Below, one piece after another: positions 8,802 to 18,055 of a stretch of DNA of 64,000 nt. Below the pieces are notes generated by a model that saw nothing but the letters and a program-made list of their open reading frames with translations, made no database searches and was not told the DNA's origin. Origin of the DNA: Cognataquiflexum rubidum. GTDB taxonomy: Bacteria; Bacteroidota; Bacteroidia; Cytophagales; Cyclobacteriaceae. The translations under genes and the position numbers were made by a program. The stretch is from contig NZ_JAKZAL010000014.1 of NCBI RefSeq assembly GCF_022538115.1, positions 1 to 64,000 on the forward strand. Reading direction: 5' to 3'. The stretch's first letter is position 1; every line of letters begins with the position of its first letter.

Positions 8802-11800
8802 ATGGCCAGTTTATCAAGTATCAGTATTAGCAGACCTGTCCTTGCCATAGTCATGTCATTGACGATCATGCTGTTTGGTGCGATAGGGATCAGTTTCTTG
8901 GGCATCAGGGAGTTTCCTAGTGTGGATCCGCCCATTATCAATGTCAGGACTGCCTACGTCGGTGCCAATGCCGATGTCATAGAGGCGCAGATTACAGAAC
9001 CTTTGGAAGAAGCCATCAATGGAATCGCCGGTATCAAATCACTGACTTCCATAAGTAATGATGGTACAAGTAATATTACGGTGGAATTTGATGTAGGCGC
9101 TGATATTGAAGCTGCTGCCAATGATGTAAGAGATAAGGTTTCCGGGGCTCAAAGGAATCTCCCTCCGGATACTGAGCCTCCTGTTGTTTCCAAAGCCGAT
9201 TCAGATTCCCAGCCCATTGTTTTCTTGGCTGTCCAAAGTACCACAAGAAATCTGTTGGACCTCACTGACATTGCCACAAATGTCTTTAAGGAAAGACTTC
9301 AGACTATACCCGGTGTAAGTACTGTTCAAATTTGGGGAGAGAAAAGATATGCCATTAGGCTGAGAATGGATCCATTGAAAATGGCTTCCTATGGTGTGAC
9401 GCCTCTGGATGTGCTGAATAAAGTTCAGAGTGAAAACGTGGAATTGCCTTCCGGAAGAATTGAAGGGGCGGCAATTGAGTTGTCAGTCAGGACTAAAAGT
9501 AGACTCAGTACTCCACAGGAATTCAATGACCTAATCATCAAAGAAGACCAAAACAACATTGTAAGATTTCAGGATATTGGCGCTGCGGAAATGTCCGCAT
9601 TGAATGAAAGAACTGTTCTGAAAAAAGATGGAATTCCGATGGTAGGTGTGGTACTGGTGCCACTTCCCGGATCCAATAACATCGAGATTGTAGATGATTT
9701 TTATAAAAGGCTTGAAACTATAAAAAAGGATTTGCCAAGCGATATCCGCGTAGATATAGGTTTTGATTCTACCACTTTCATCAGAAATTCTATTGCTGAA
9801 GTAGAAGAAACAATCATCTTGGCCTTCATCCTTGTGGTCATGATTATATTTTTGTTTTTGAGGGATTGGCGGACGACTTTCATTCCGGTGCTGACGATAC
9901 CCATTTCCTTGATAGGAGTATTTTTCATCATGTACCTGATGGATTTCTCTATCAATGTGCTCACGCTTTTGGGAATTGTGCTCTCCATTGGACTGGTGGT
10001 AGATGATGCCATCGTAGTATTGGAGAATATATATTCCAGGATTGAAAAAGGAGAAAATCCCGATACAGCCGCTGCCAAAGGTTCGGAAGAGATTTTCTTT
10101 GCAGTCATTGCCACGACGGTAGCACTTGCGGCAGTTTTCCTTCCGGTAATCTTCTTGACAGGAACCACCGGTAGACTTTTTAGGGAATTTGGAATAGTTG
10201 TCGCTGGGGCAGTTATCATTTCCTCTTTTGTGGCCCTGACCATGACCCCGATGTTAAGTGCTAAGTTGCTGAAGAAAAGGGAAAAGCAAAACGCGTTTTA
10301 CAATTGGACAGAGCCCTTCTTTGTCTGGCTTAATAACATATATGAAGGAGCCTTGGATAAATTCATGAAGGTAAGATGGAGTGCCTTTGCCATTATTATT
10401 GTCATGGTTTTCGGGATATATTATTTCTTCAAAGTAATTCCCACCGAACTGGCGCCGGTAGAAGATAGGGGAGAAATGAGGGTCAATATCTCAGGACCTG
10501 AAGGTGCCACTTTTGGATATATGGACAAGGTGCTTGACGAAATGACCGCTGATTTTACAAAACTGATCCCGGAAGAAGAAAGGTCTGGCATCACTACTGT
10601 AACGTCCCCAGGATTTGGAACATCGAGTACCAACTCAGGATTTTTGAGGTTGATTCTGGTCGATGCAGCTGATAGGGAAAGAAGCCAAATGGAGATTTTT
10701 GGGCAGGTATCGGGCATGATCAAAAAATATACCGCAGTACGGGCATTTGTGACCCAACCCCAATCTATCGGCGATAGAAGAGGTGGATTGCCTGTACAGT
10801 ATGTAATCCAAGCGCCTACACTGGAAAAACTAAAGGCGGTTATTCCGGCATTTATGGAAAAAGCCGGACAGAGTCCCGTTTTCAGTTTTTCTGATATCAA
10901 CCTGAAATTTACCAAACCGGAAATCGAGGTTGAGATCAACAGAGAAAAAGCAAGGAATGTGGGCGTCTCTGTTCAGGAAATCGCCAGAACGCTTCAGCTG
11001 TCCTACTCAGGTCAGCGATTTGCATACTTTATCATGAATGGCAAGCAATATCAGGTCGTGGGTGAAATGCAGCTGGCTGATAGGAACGAACCTGTCAATC
11101 TCAGAATGTTGTATGTGAGAGCGGACAATGGTGAGCTCATTCAATTAGACAATCTTGTGACGATCAAAGAGAAAAGCACACCGCCACAATTATACAGGTT
11201 CAATAGATTTGTCAGTGCTACGGTTTCTGCCGGTTTGGCTGATGGCTATACTATTGGAGCGGGTCTTGACGAGATGGATAGGATAGCAGGAGAAGTGCTT
11301 GACGATACCTACAGCACTGATGTGGCCGGACTTTCCAAAGAATTCAGAGAGAGCTCTAACAGTTTGATATTTGCCTTCCTTTTTGCCTTGGTCTTGATTT
11401 ATCTGGTCCTTTCAGCACAGTTTGAAAGTTTCACGGATCCTCTCACAATCATGTTTACAGTGCCGTTGGCCTTGTTTGGTGCTCTGTTCTCACTTTGGAT
11501 ATTTGATTTTACATTGAATATTTTCAGTCAGATCGGGATTATCATGCTCATAGGACTGGTGACTAAAAACGGTATTTTGATTGTGGAATTTGCCAATCAG
11601 CGAAAAGCTCAGGGAATGTCTATCGATGAGGCGATCATTGGAGCTTCAGCGGCCCGATTCAGACCGATTTTGATGACAAGTTTGTCTACCATTTTGGGTA
11701 TCCTTCCGATAGCCCTGGCATTGGGTGCAGGAGCAGAAAGCAGGGTGCCGATGGGAGTTGCCGTTATTGGGGGATTGGCGTTTTCCACGATTCTGACGCT

Positions 11801-11864
11801 GTTTGTTATCCCTGCCATTTATACCTATTTAACATCCAAAAAAGGAAGATTAGCAAGAGTCTAA
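8802..11864 (+). CDS. RND efflux pump inner-membrane transporter (HAE1/AcrB-like)
   Basis: The 1020-residue protein has the AcrB layout: TM1 at the N-terminus, a large periplasmic porter loop, TM2-6 near 335-540, a second periplasmic loop, and TM8-12 after about 850. TM4 carries GLVVDDAIVVLENI with the paired Asp used in proton relay. The second half shows GIIMLIGLVTKNGILIVEFAN. Family function is proton-driven export of hydrophobic compounds from the periplasm or inner membrane. The stop overlaps the next start in TAATG, indicating translational coupling to the TolC-like gene. Confidence 0.95.
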   Translation: MASLSSISISRPVLAIVMSLTIMLFGAIGISFLGIREFPSVDPPIINVRTAYVGANADVIEAQITEPLEEAINGIAGIKSLTSISNDGTSNITVEFDVGADIEAAANDVRDKVSGAQRNLPPDTEPPVVSKADSDSQPIVFLAVQSTTRNLLDLTDIATNVFKERLQTIPGVSTVQIWGEKRYAIRLRMDPLKMASYGVTPLDVLNKVQSENVELPSGRIEGAAIELSVRTKSRLSTPQEFNDLIIKEDQNNIVRFQDIGAAEMSALNERTVLKKDGIPMVGVVLVPLPGSNNIEIVDDFYKRLETIKKDLPSDIRVDIGFDSTTFIRNSIAEVEETIILAFILVVMIIFLFLRDWRTTFIPVLTIPISLIGVFFIMYLMDFSINVLTLLGIVLSIGLVVDDAIVVLENIYSRIEKGENPDTAAAKGSEEIFFAVIATTVALAAVFLPVIFLTGTTGRLFREFGIVVAGAVIISSFVALTMTPMLSAKLLKKREKQNAFYNWTEPFFVWLNNIYEGALDKFMKVRWSAFAIIIVMVFGIYYFFKVIPTELAPVEDRGEMRVNISGPEGATFGYMDKVLDEMTADFTKLIPEEERSGITTVTSPGFGTSSTNSGFLRLILVDAADRERSQMEIFGQVSGMIKKYTAVRAFVTQPQSIGDRRGGLPVQYVIQAPTLEKLKAVIPAFMEKAGQSPVFSFSDINLKFTKPEIEVEINREKARNVGVSVQEIARTLQLSYSGQRFAYFIMNGKQYQVVGEMQLADRNEPVNLRMLYVRADNGELIQLDNLVTIKEKSTPPQLYRFNRFVSATVSAGLADGYTIGAGLDEMDRIAGEVLDDTYSTDVAGLSKEFRESSNSLIFAFLFALVLIYLVLSAQFESFTDPLTIMFTVPLALFGALFSLWIFDFTLNIFSQIGIIMLIGLVTKNGILIVEFANQRKAQGMSIDEAIIGASAARFRPILMTSLSTILGILPIALALGAGAESRVPMGVAVIGGLAFSTILTLFVIPAIYTYLTSKKGRLARV

Positions 11865-13213
11865 TGAGAAAATCACTTTTATTATTGGTGCTCAGTTTCT
11901 GGGCGACGTTTTCTTCTTTTGCACAAGAAGGAGAAGAGCTTGATCTGGAAAAAGCGGTTTTGATGGGTCTTGAACAAAACTACGGGATCAAGATTGCCGC
12001 AAACAATGTTGTGATTGCTGAAAGGAATATCAAGATTGGAGTTGGGAGTTTCTTTATGCCTACAGTTACAGGAAATTTCCTGAATAGCTTCAATAAGGAA
12101 GATGTAAGTCAAAAATTCCAAAACAACCCTGAACAAATCATTGAAATCGAAGGTGCTGCCACTGAAAATCAAAACTTTTCATTGGTAGGATTCTATGGTT
12201 TCAGACCGGAGACCGTATATTCAATTCAAATCTTAGGGAAATTGGCTGAAATAAGTGATTTGGAGGCAAAAGTATTGGTTGAAAATACTGTCGCAACCAT
12301 CTCGTCTTCTTATTATAGGTTGGTTTTGGAACTTCAAAGATTCAATGTCCTTAAAACAACCTTAGATCTTTCTCAATCTAGATTAGATATTGCAAAAGCC
12401 AGATATGAGCTTGGAGGAGCAGGAAGAAGCGATTTCCTCACGGCGCAAGTAGATTATAATGCAGATTTGTCTCTGTTGACCAACCAAGAGCTTGTGATTC
12501 AAAATGCCCGAATCAACCTCAATGAGATCCTCGCACAAACTCCCGAGAAAGAGTTTTCTGTAAATGACACTATTTTGGTAGGCGAAAATCTGCTGAGGGA
12601 GGACCTCCTTGAAAATGCATATTTGAACAATAAACAGTTTTTGGTTACGCAAAGACAAGAAAATGCTGCTTTTTTGGCCTTGAGAGAAACACAAGCTCAA
12701 AGGTTGCCACAAGTGAATCTAAATGCTGCATATAATAGAAATACTTTTACTTCTGAAGCAGGTTTTTTATTACTCAATCAAAGAACGGGTATTAATTATG
12801 GCATAACCGCCTCTTTAAATGTTTTTAGTGGTTTTACACTAAATAGAAGAATCCAAAATGCCAAAGTGCAAAGAATAAATGCTGAGTACGCACTTCAGGA
12901 TTTAGAAATACAAATGATCTCAGATATCCAAAGAGCCTACAATACCTACCTTACAAATAAGGAGCTCTTAGAGATCGAATATGTCAATTATAAAGTAGCG
13001 ACTGAAAATGCTGACATCGCCTTGGAAAGGTTCCGTCTAGGGATATCAGATTACCTTCAATTTAGGGATGCACAATTGAATTTGCTGACAGCCGAGAACC
13101 GGCTGATCACTGCAATTTTTAATATCAAAGAAATGGAAATTGAGCTGATGAGGCTGTCCGGAAGGATTTTTTACCAAGAAGGGAAGGAAAATTTTCAGTT
13201 AACCATTGATTAA
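11864..13213 (+). CDS. TolC-family outer-membrane efflux protein
   Basis: The 449-residue protein has a signal peptide (MRKSLLLLVLSFWATFSSFAQ region) and two alpha-helical repeats typical of outer-membrane efflux proteins, with long amphipathic helices such as RLDIAKARYELGGAGRSDFL and DIALERFRLGISDYLQFRDA. It forms the outer-membrane channel of the tripartite pump encoded immediately upstream. Its start overlaps the pump stop by one base. A strong terminator follows 40 bases after the stop, closing a four-gene operon. Confidence 0.92.
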   Translation: MRKSLLLLVLSFWATFSSFAQEGEELDLEKAVLMGLEQNYGIKIAANNVVIAERNIKIGVGSFFMPTVTGNFLNSFNKEDVSQKFQNNPEQIIEIEGAATENQNFSLVGFYGFRPETVYSIQILGKLAEISDLEAKVLVENTVATISSSYYRLVLELQRFNVLKTTLDLSQSRLDIAKARYELGGAGRSDFLTAQVDYNADLSLLTNQELVIQNARINLNEILAQTPEKEFSVNDTILVGENLLREDLLENAYLNNKQFLVTQRQENAAFLALRETQAQRLPQVNLNAAYNRNTFTSEAGFLLLNQRTGINYGITASLNVFSGFTLNRRIQNAKVQRINAEYALQDLEIQMISDIQRAYNTYLTNKELLEIEYVNYKVATENADIALERFRLGISDYLQFRDAQLNLLTAENRLITAIFNIKEMEIELMRLSGRIFYQEGKENFQLTID

Positions 13214-13252
13214 GAAGTCTATTCATAAATAATTTAATATCAGTAGGTTAAG

Positions 13253-13283
13253 ACACCAATGAATATTCATTGGTGTTTTTTTA
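13253..13283 (+). terminator. Rho-independent terminator of the efflux operon
   Basis: A perfect 24-base palindrome (ACACCAATGAAT and its complement) is followed by seven T on the + strand. Confidence 0.85.
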
Positions 13284-13380
13284 TGCAGGAAAATGTATTT
13301 CATATCCTGAAAAATTTGGTATGTAAATTGCTTTGTACGACATTTGTATAAACCAAAGTCCCGAAAGGGTCACCAATGGA

Positions 13381-14781
13381 ATGAAAAAGACAGGAATCAA
13401 TTTACTGTTTTTGATAATTTTGACAATTTTTGGGTTTCAATGTACCCTATTCGAAAGAACCGAAACCGAGGTTACTTTTTGGGAAAATCCCGTGCAGTTG
13501 GATTTGGATGATATTAAAAAAAGAGGATATATCAGGGCTGTTGTCGATAATTCTTCTACGAGCTATTATATCTATAAAGGAAGAAGGATGGGCTATGAAT
13601 TTGAAATGCTCAAAACCCTGGCCTCGTCCCTTGGTGTCCGACTTCATCTCATCGTAAAATCAGATATTGAAGAAGCTTTTTACCTTTTGAACAAAGGAAA
13701 GGCCGACATCATCGCCATGAATTTGGCTGTCAGTGAGGACAGAAAGAAATTTGCTTCATTTACTTCACCGATTGGTAGCATGGGGACAGTTTTGGTACAA
13801 AAAAATGGACCTTCGAAAGTATCAGACCCCATCGATCTGAATGACAAGGTAATCCATATTCAAAAAGACGCTATTTTCAAATCCCAACTTTGCTCTCTTC
13901 AAAGTGACCTCGGCATTAATTTGTCTGTATTGGAAGAAAAAGGGAACAGTGATTTTTTTGTCAGTAAAGTAAATAGTGGAGAAATAGAATATACCGTAGT
14001 GGACAAAGTTGCCGCTTTGGTCAATGCGACGTATTACGATGACCTTGACGTCAGTCTGGAAATTAGTCCAAAGGGAGATGTTGCATGGGCAGTCCGAAAA
14101 AATGCGCCAATGCTGGAGTCGGAGATCAACCAATGGATAAAAAAGAAAAGCAAATCAGGTTATATGAGGACACTTTATGCCAAGTATTACCAAAATTCAA
14201 GAAATAACCATTACAGGTCAAATAGTTCATTTTCATCTCTGGGAGGAAACAAAATTTCGCAATACGATGATCTGATTAAAAAAGGCGCAGAAAATTTGGG
14301 TTGGGACTGGAGGATGTTGGCATCCTTGGTGTACAAGGAATCCGGTTTTGACACCACTGCCATCTCTTATGCAGGTGCAACCGGTTTGCTTCAACTAATG
14401 CCTGTGACCTTGGAGCGCTTTGGAGTTACAAATCCCAATGATCCTGTCCAAAGTCTAATGGGTGGAGTTAATTACCTGAAATACCTGGATAAGTTTTGGA
14501 AAGGAAGAGTTCCGGAGAGCAACGAGAGGATCAAGTTTATACTTTCTTCCTATAATATTGGTCACGGCCATGTTTTGGATGCATGGAATCTGGCTTTAAA
14601 ATACGGAGGCAATACAAAAAGTTGGGAAAATGTATCCCATTATTTGGCTCTCAAGTCTGACCCCAAATACTTCAAAGATCCGGTAGTCAAAAGCGGATAT
14701 GCCAAAGGCCATCTTGCTGTTGCTTATGTAGAAGACGTGCTGACGATGTATGACTCTTACCGCGTGCTGATACAACCTTAA
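13381..14781 (+). CDS. mltF: Membrane-bound lytic murein transglycosylase F-like lipoprotein
   Basis: The 466-residue protein starts with a lipoprotein signal peptide ending FGFQC (Cys at about residue 21). A periplasmic solute-binding-like domain follows (about 45-265, with GYEFEMLKTLA and GKADIIAMNLAVSEDR), then an SLT domain (about 290-440). The catalytic Glu320 is in KESGF, followed by GATGLLQLMP and SYNIGHGHV. Family function is cleavage of peptidoglycan with formation of 1,6-anhydromuramic acid. The ATG at the signal peptide was chosen over an upstream TTG. The gene converges on, and overlaps by four bases, the methyltransferase gene on the other strand. Confidence 0.92.
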   Translation: MKKTGINLLFLIILTIFGFQCTLFERTETEVTFWENPVQLDLDDIKKRGYIRAVVDNSSTSYYIYKGRRMGYEFEMLKTLASSLGVRLHLIVKSDIEEAFYLLNKGKADIIAMNLAVSEDRKKFASFTSPIGSMGTVLVQKNGPSKVSDPIDLNDKVIHIQKDAIFKSQLCSLQSDLGINLSVLEEKGNSDFFVSKVNSGEIEYTVVDKVAALVNATYYDDLDVSLEISPKGDVAWAVRKNAPMLESEINQWIKKKSKSGYMRTLYAKYYQNSRNNHYRSNSSFSSLGGNKISQYDDLIKKGAENLGWDWRMLASLVYKESGFDTTAISYAGATGLLQLMPVTLERFGVTNPNDPVQSLMGGVNYLKYLDKFWKGRVPESNERIKFILSSYNIGHGHVLDAWNLALKYGGNTKSWENVSHYLALKSDPKYFKDPVVKSGYAKGHLAVAYVEDVLTMYDSYRVLIQP

Positions 14782-15491
14782 CTTCCCGCGTACAAAACAA
14801 ATACAACAGGAATTTTGTGCAGGTCCAGTTGCGATTTTCTCCACTCAGAAATAGCTTTGGTGAGGATCATTTCATCTGGACCTGTTATATTTTTAGCAAC
14901 ACAAAGCTTCGTATTGGGATGAAGTGTATCCTTCAAATCTTCCATCAGGTGATTGTTGCGAAAAGGCGTTTCCATAAAAATCTGTGTCCGGTTGCTTTTA
15001 GCCGATTCCGTTTCTAGGTTTTTTATAGCAATAATCCTTTCTTTTTTCTCAATCGGTAGATACCCATGGAAGGCAAATGATTGCCCATTTAAGCCCGAAC
15101 CCATCAAGGCCAAAAACATTGAGCTAGGTCCGGAAAGAGGCACAACCTTGATCCCTTTGCCATGGGCATAGGCCGCTGCCGCTGAACCGGGATCTGCTAT
15201 TCCCGGGCAACCTGCCTCAGACATGACTCCTACATCCTGACCTTCAAACAGTGGTTTCATAATCCTTTCCAACTCTGCGCCTTTGGTGCTTTTGTCCAAA
15301 ATTTCAAATCGCAATTCCTCGATACTTAGCCCAAGCCGAAGACTGCTGATATATCGCCTTGCCGTACGCGTATTTTCCACCAAAAAATAACTTAGATTCT
15401 TCACAGTTTCTTTTACCTGAGGGCTGATGACCTTGTCAGCTGTATTCTCTGCCAGCACAGTTGGGATCAAAAACAGTTTTCCTTTGCTCAT
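14778..15491 (-). CDS. SAM-dependent methyltransferase, tetrapyrrole-methylase/RsmI family
   Basis: The 237-residue protein shows KGKLFLIPTVLAENT at the N-terminus, the loop VGVMSEAGCPGIADPG and PLSGPSSMFLALMGSGLNG, which are hallmarks of the RsmI branch of the tetrapyrrole methylase fold. RsmI methylates the 2'-O of C1402 in 16S rRNA. This protein is shorter at the C-terminus than E. coli RsmI, and Bacteroidota often carry a second RsmI-like paralogue, so the exact substrate is uncertain. The second ATG was chosen because it gives the conserved MSKGKLFLIPT start. Confidence 0.8.
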   Translation of the reverse strand: MSKGKLFLIPTVLAENTADKVISPQVKETVKNLSYFLVENTRTARRYISSLRLGLSIEELRFEILDKSTKGAELERIMKPLFEGQDVGVMSEAGCPGIADPGSAAAAYAHGKGIKVVPLSGPSSMFLALMGSGLNGQSFAFHGYLPIEKKERIIAIKNLETESAKSNRTQIFMETPFRNNHLMEDLKDTLHPNTKLCVAKNITGPDEMILTKAISEWRKSQLDLHKIPVVFVLYAGS

Positions 15492-15568
15492 AATTTTTTG
15501 GAAGTGGATAGACAAAGATGGGGAAAAACTTAAAACTGACTACCAAGGCCTTCATTTCATTTACATGG

Positions 15569-15598
15569 TTGGCAATTTTTAAACCGATTATATTTTCT
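15569..15598 (+). promoter_or_regulatory. Putative Bacteroidota-type promoter for the amidohydrolase gene
   Basis: TTG at 15569-15571, then exactly 19 bases, then TATTTTCT. This fits the -33 TTG and six of eight positions of the -7 TAnnTTTG consensus of Bacteroidota sigma-A. It lies 33 bases before the ATG. Match by eye only. Confidence 0.4.
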
Positions 15599-15630
15599 AA
15601 ATTTTAAACTTCAATCTATCCGTATTTTCC

Positions 15631-16980
15631 ATGAAAACAATGATTTTGAAAAAGGCATTTTGGGCTGTGACCCTTTTGTTTTTTATTTCCTCCGGAATCC
15701 AATCACAAAACATCAAAGCCCTTGTCGGAGGCACCATGATCGATGGCTTTGGAGGTCCTCCTCTCCGAAATTCTGTTATCATCATTGAAAATGACAGGAT
15801 CAAAGAAATAGGGCAGGTGGGGACCTTGGCGATTCCATCTGGTGCCGAAGTGATTTCCACCGAAGGAATGTCGGTTCTGCCCGGACTTTGGGACATGCAC
15901 GTCCACCTGATGCTCAACGGGCATAGCAATTATACCCATTGGGACAGTACGTATATCGATATCTTTGAGTCGGTCATCATGCCGTCTTCAGCGCACCAGT
16001 TGCTGATGGCTGGAGTCACAAGTGCACGTGAACTTGGCGCACCACTTGAGGCAAGTATCAATGTAAGAGACCGGATTAATAAAGGAGAAATCCCCGGGCC
16101 GACAGTCTATGTGTCGGGACCTTTTATTCAAAAAAAGCCATATCCAAGAACAGAGGAATTCCGATGGGGAGTAAACGGAGTCCAGGATGCGCGAAACAAA
16201 GTCAAAATACTGGTTGATGCGGGTGTCGATGTCATCAAGCTGATCGATCAGGATGAGATGACTTTTGAGGAAGCAAAAGCAGTCGTAGATGAAGCGCATA
16301 AATATGGTAAACCCGTTGTAGGGCATTCTCATCGGCCTGACGAAATCAGGGTTGGATTGAAAATCGGGATTGATTGTTTTGAACATACAGGACTTTCTTC
16401 TGCGCCAGAATATCCGGCCGACATCCTTGAAATGATCAAAGAACGGACTGCCAAGATGAACATGGGACCTTTGTTTTGGACACCAACTGTGGAAGGTCTC
16501 TACAACTACGAGTACATGCGCAATAATCCTGAAAAACTTGATGACCCCTCTTGGCACCTTGATTTGCCGGACTCTATCATCAGAGATATCAGGGCTTCTT
16601 TAAGGTATCCTGGAAGAATGCCTTACTTTCAGTTGACGCCTGTCCGTAAACCCACTTTGGAGAAAAAAATCAACCAGCTCAAGGATGCCGGAGTGGTCTT
16701 GATGATCGGAACAGATTCCGGTATTCCCATGAAATTCCATAGCCAAAGCACATGGAATGAATTGGATGTATGGGTCAATGAATTTGGATTTGACCCGATG
16801 CTGACCATCAAAGCTGCTACTTATTGGCCGTCGGTGGCGATGAGAGTTGACCAGGATTATGGGACTATCAGTGAAGGAAAATATGCCGACATCATTGCTG
16901 TCCGCGGAGATGTCCTGCGCTATATCAGCTTACTCCAAAATGTAGATATGGTGATCAAGCATGGAAAGAGAGTGAAATAA
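15631..16980 (+). CDS. Exported amidohydrolase (imidazolonepropionase-like)
   Basis: The 449-residue protein has a signal peptide (to about residue 26), a small beta-sandwich start (ALVGGTMIDGFGGPPL), then a metal-dependent TIM barrel. Metal ligands are seen in DMHVHLM (H-x-H), a Lys candidate in VDVIKLID, His in VVGHSHRP and FEHTG, and Asp in IGTDSG. The sheet closes with GTISEGKYADIIAVRGD. This set belongs to the amidohydrolase superfamily that includes exported dipeptidases and Xaa-Pro/imidazolone-type hydrolases in Bacteroidota. The substrate cannot be deduced. It stands alone. Confidence 0.85.
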   Translation: MKTMILKKAFWAVTLLFFISSGIQSQNIKALVGGTMIDGFGGPPLRNSVIIIENDRIKEIGQVGTLAIPSGAEVISTEGMSVLPGLWDMHVHLMLNGHSNYTHWDSTYIDIFESVIMPSSAHQLLMAGVTSARELGAPLEASINVRDRINKGEIPGPTVYVSGPFIQKKPYPRTEEFRWGVNGVQDARNKVKILVDAGVDVIKLIDQDEMTFEEAKAVVDEAHKYGKPVVGHSHRPDEIRVGLKIGIDCFEHTGLSSAPEYPADILEMIKERTAKMNMGPLFWTPTVEGLYNYEYMRNNPEKLDDPSWHLDLPDSIIRDIRASLRYPGRMPYFQLTPVRKPTLEKKINQLKDAGVVLMIGTDSGIPMKFHSQSTWNELDVWVNEFGFDPMLTIKAATYWPSVAMRVDQDYGTISEGKYADIIAVRGDVLRYISLLQNVDMVIKHGKRVK

Positions 16981-16985
16981 GTAAT

Positions 16986-17008
16986 CAGTCCACAGTCGAT
17001 AGTCAACA
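16986..17008. repeat. Heptamer-phased block
   Basis: Three 7-bp units in register (cagtcca, cagtcga, tagtcaa) lie right after the amidohydrolase stop. They resemble the units at 29958-29992 and 34400-34420. Confidence 0.55.
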
Positions 17009-17090
17009 GATGCTTGTTTTGACCTTCAAACCGAATTTTGGATATAAGGGATTTTTGGCAAATGTTAATCAAAAAAATTATTGAAATTTT

Positions 17091-17136
17091 ACCACAAAAG
17101 GCCCAAAAGGAATTTTTCTTTTAGGCCTTTTGTGGT
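17091..17136. terminator. Bidirectional terminator between convergent genes
   Basis: A 13-bp perfect stem (ACCACAAAAGGCC with its complement) with further inner pairing lies between the convergent amidohydrolase and hydrolase genes. The arms are A-rich then T-rich, so it could serve both strands. Confidence 0.7.
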
Positions 17137-17144
17137 TTATCCAA

Positions 17145-17906
17145 TCAACCTAGAAAAGCCCTTACGGTCTCAATCACCGCACCCGGCTGTTCGGCATGAA
17201 GCCAATGTCCTGCATTTTTGAGGTGGATAATGTTACTGTTAGGAAAAAGTCTTGAAATATCGCTTTTGTCGCTTTCTTTGATATAATCCGAATTTTCCCC
17301 TCCCATAAACAAGGTCGGATTGTCAAAGGAATGGTCGGAGTCGATTTCTTCACCTACAATCTCAATTTTCTCTGTAATGGTTTTAAGATTGATTTTCCAT
17401 TCAAATCCCCCTTTTTCATCTCTGCCAAGGCTTTTGAGTAGAAACTGTCTGATCCCCATGTTTTTGATATAGCCGGACAAAATGTCGTCAGCATCTTTAC
17501 GCGACTTGATTTGGTCCATCGGAATGGCATTGAGCCCTTCCAGGATTACGTGATGGTGAAGCGGATAGTACCTTGGCGCGATGTCGGCTACAATTAGTTT
17601 TTTAACCTTTCTAGGATATTGCAGGGCAAAAGCCATCACCGTTTTACCTCCCATGGAGTGCCCCATGAGGTAAGCAGATTCAATGCCTTCCGTTTCCATC
17701 AGCTCATTGATATCTTCTGCCATTACCTGATAATTCCAATCCTCACTATGAGGGGAATCACCATGATTTCTTTGATCCACGAGATAAAGCGTATAGTCTT
17801 TTTCAAGTTCCTTGGCGATACTATACCAATTATCCGCGGATCCAAAAAGTCCATGAAGGATAATCAGCGGTTCGCCGGTTCCGGTTTTTTTATAGTTAAG
17901 TTTCAT
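17145..17906 (-). CDS. Alpha/beta-fold hydrolase (YbfF/esterase-like)
   Basis: The 253-residue cytoplasmic hydrolase has HGLFGSADNW (oxyanion region, about 18-27), VDQRNHGDSPHS, the nucleophile elbow GHSMGG with Ser84, an acid in FMGGENSDYI, and the His in NAGHWLHAEQPG. The DQRNHGDSPHS signature is typical of the YbfF/ABHD11 esterase group, which hydrolyses short acyl esters or thioesters. It is a monocistronic gene between a terminator and a divergent KilA-N gene. Confidence 0.85.
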   Translation of the reverse strand: MKLNYKKTGTGEPLIILHGLFGSADNWYSIAKELEKDYTLYLVDQRNHGDSPHSEDWNYQVMAEDINELMETEGIESAYLMGHSMGGKTVMAFALQYPRKVKKLIVADIAPRYYPLHHHVILEGLNAIPMDQIKSRKDADDILSGYIKNMGIRQFLLKSLGRDEKGGFEWKINLKTITEKIEIVGEEIDSDHSFDNPTLFMGGENSDYIKESDKSDISRLFPNSNIIHLKNAGHWLHAEQPGAVIETVRAFLG

Positions 17907-18055
17907 TTGATTTTTGTAAGAAAATTAATTCATCGGATTAATCAATTATAAAAGTACCCTGTTTACGGTATTTTTTTTCTGATTTAAGTTTTTAATATTT
18001 GATCAATCCCAAACACAAAGTTCACTCGAAGTTATTCCACTCTATAATTTTCCGT

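Noticed and set aside
9701-10243. 180-codon frame antisense to the RND pump
   Set aside because: Low-complexity shadow (Thr/Ser/Ile-rich) of membrane-helix codons.
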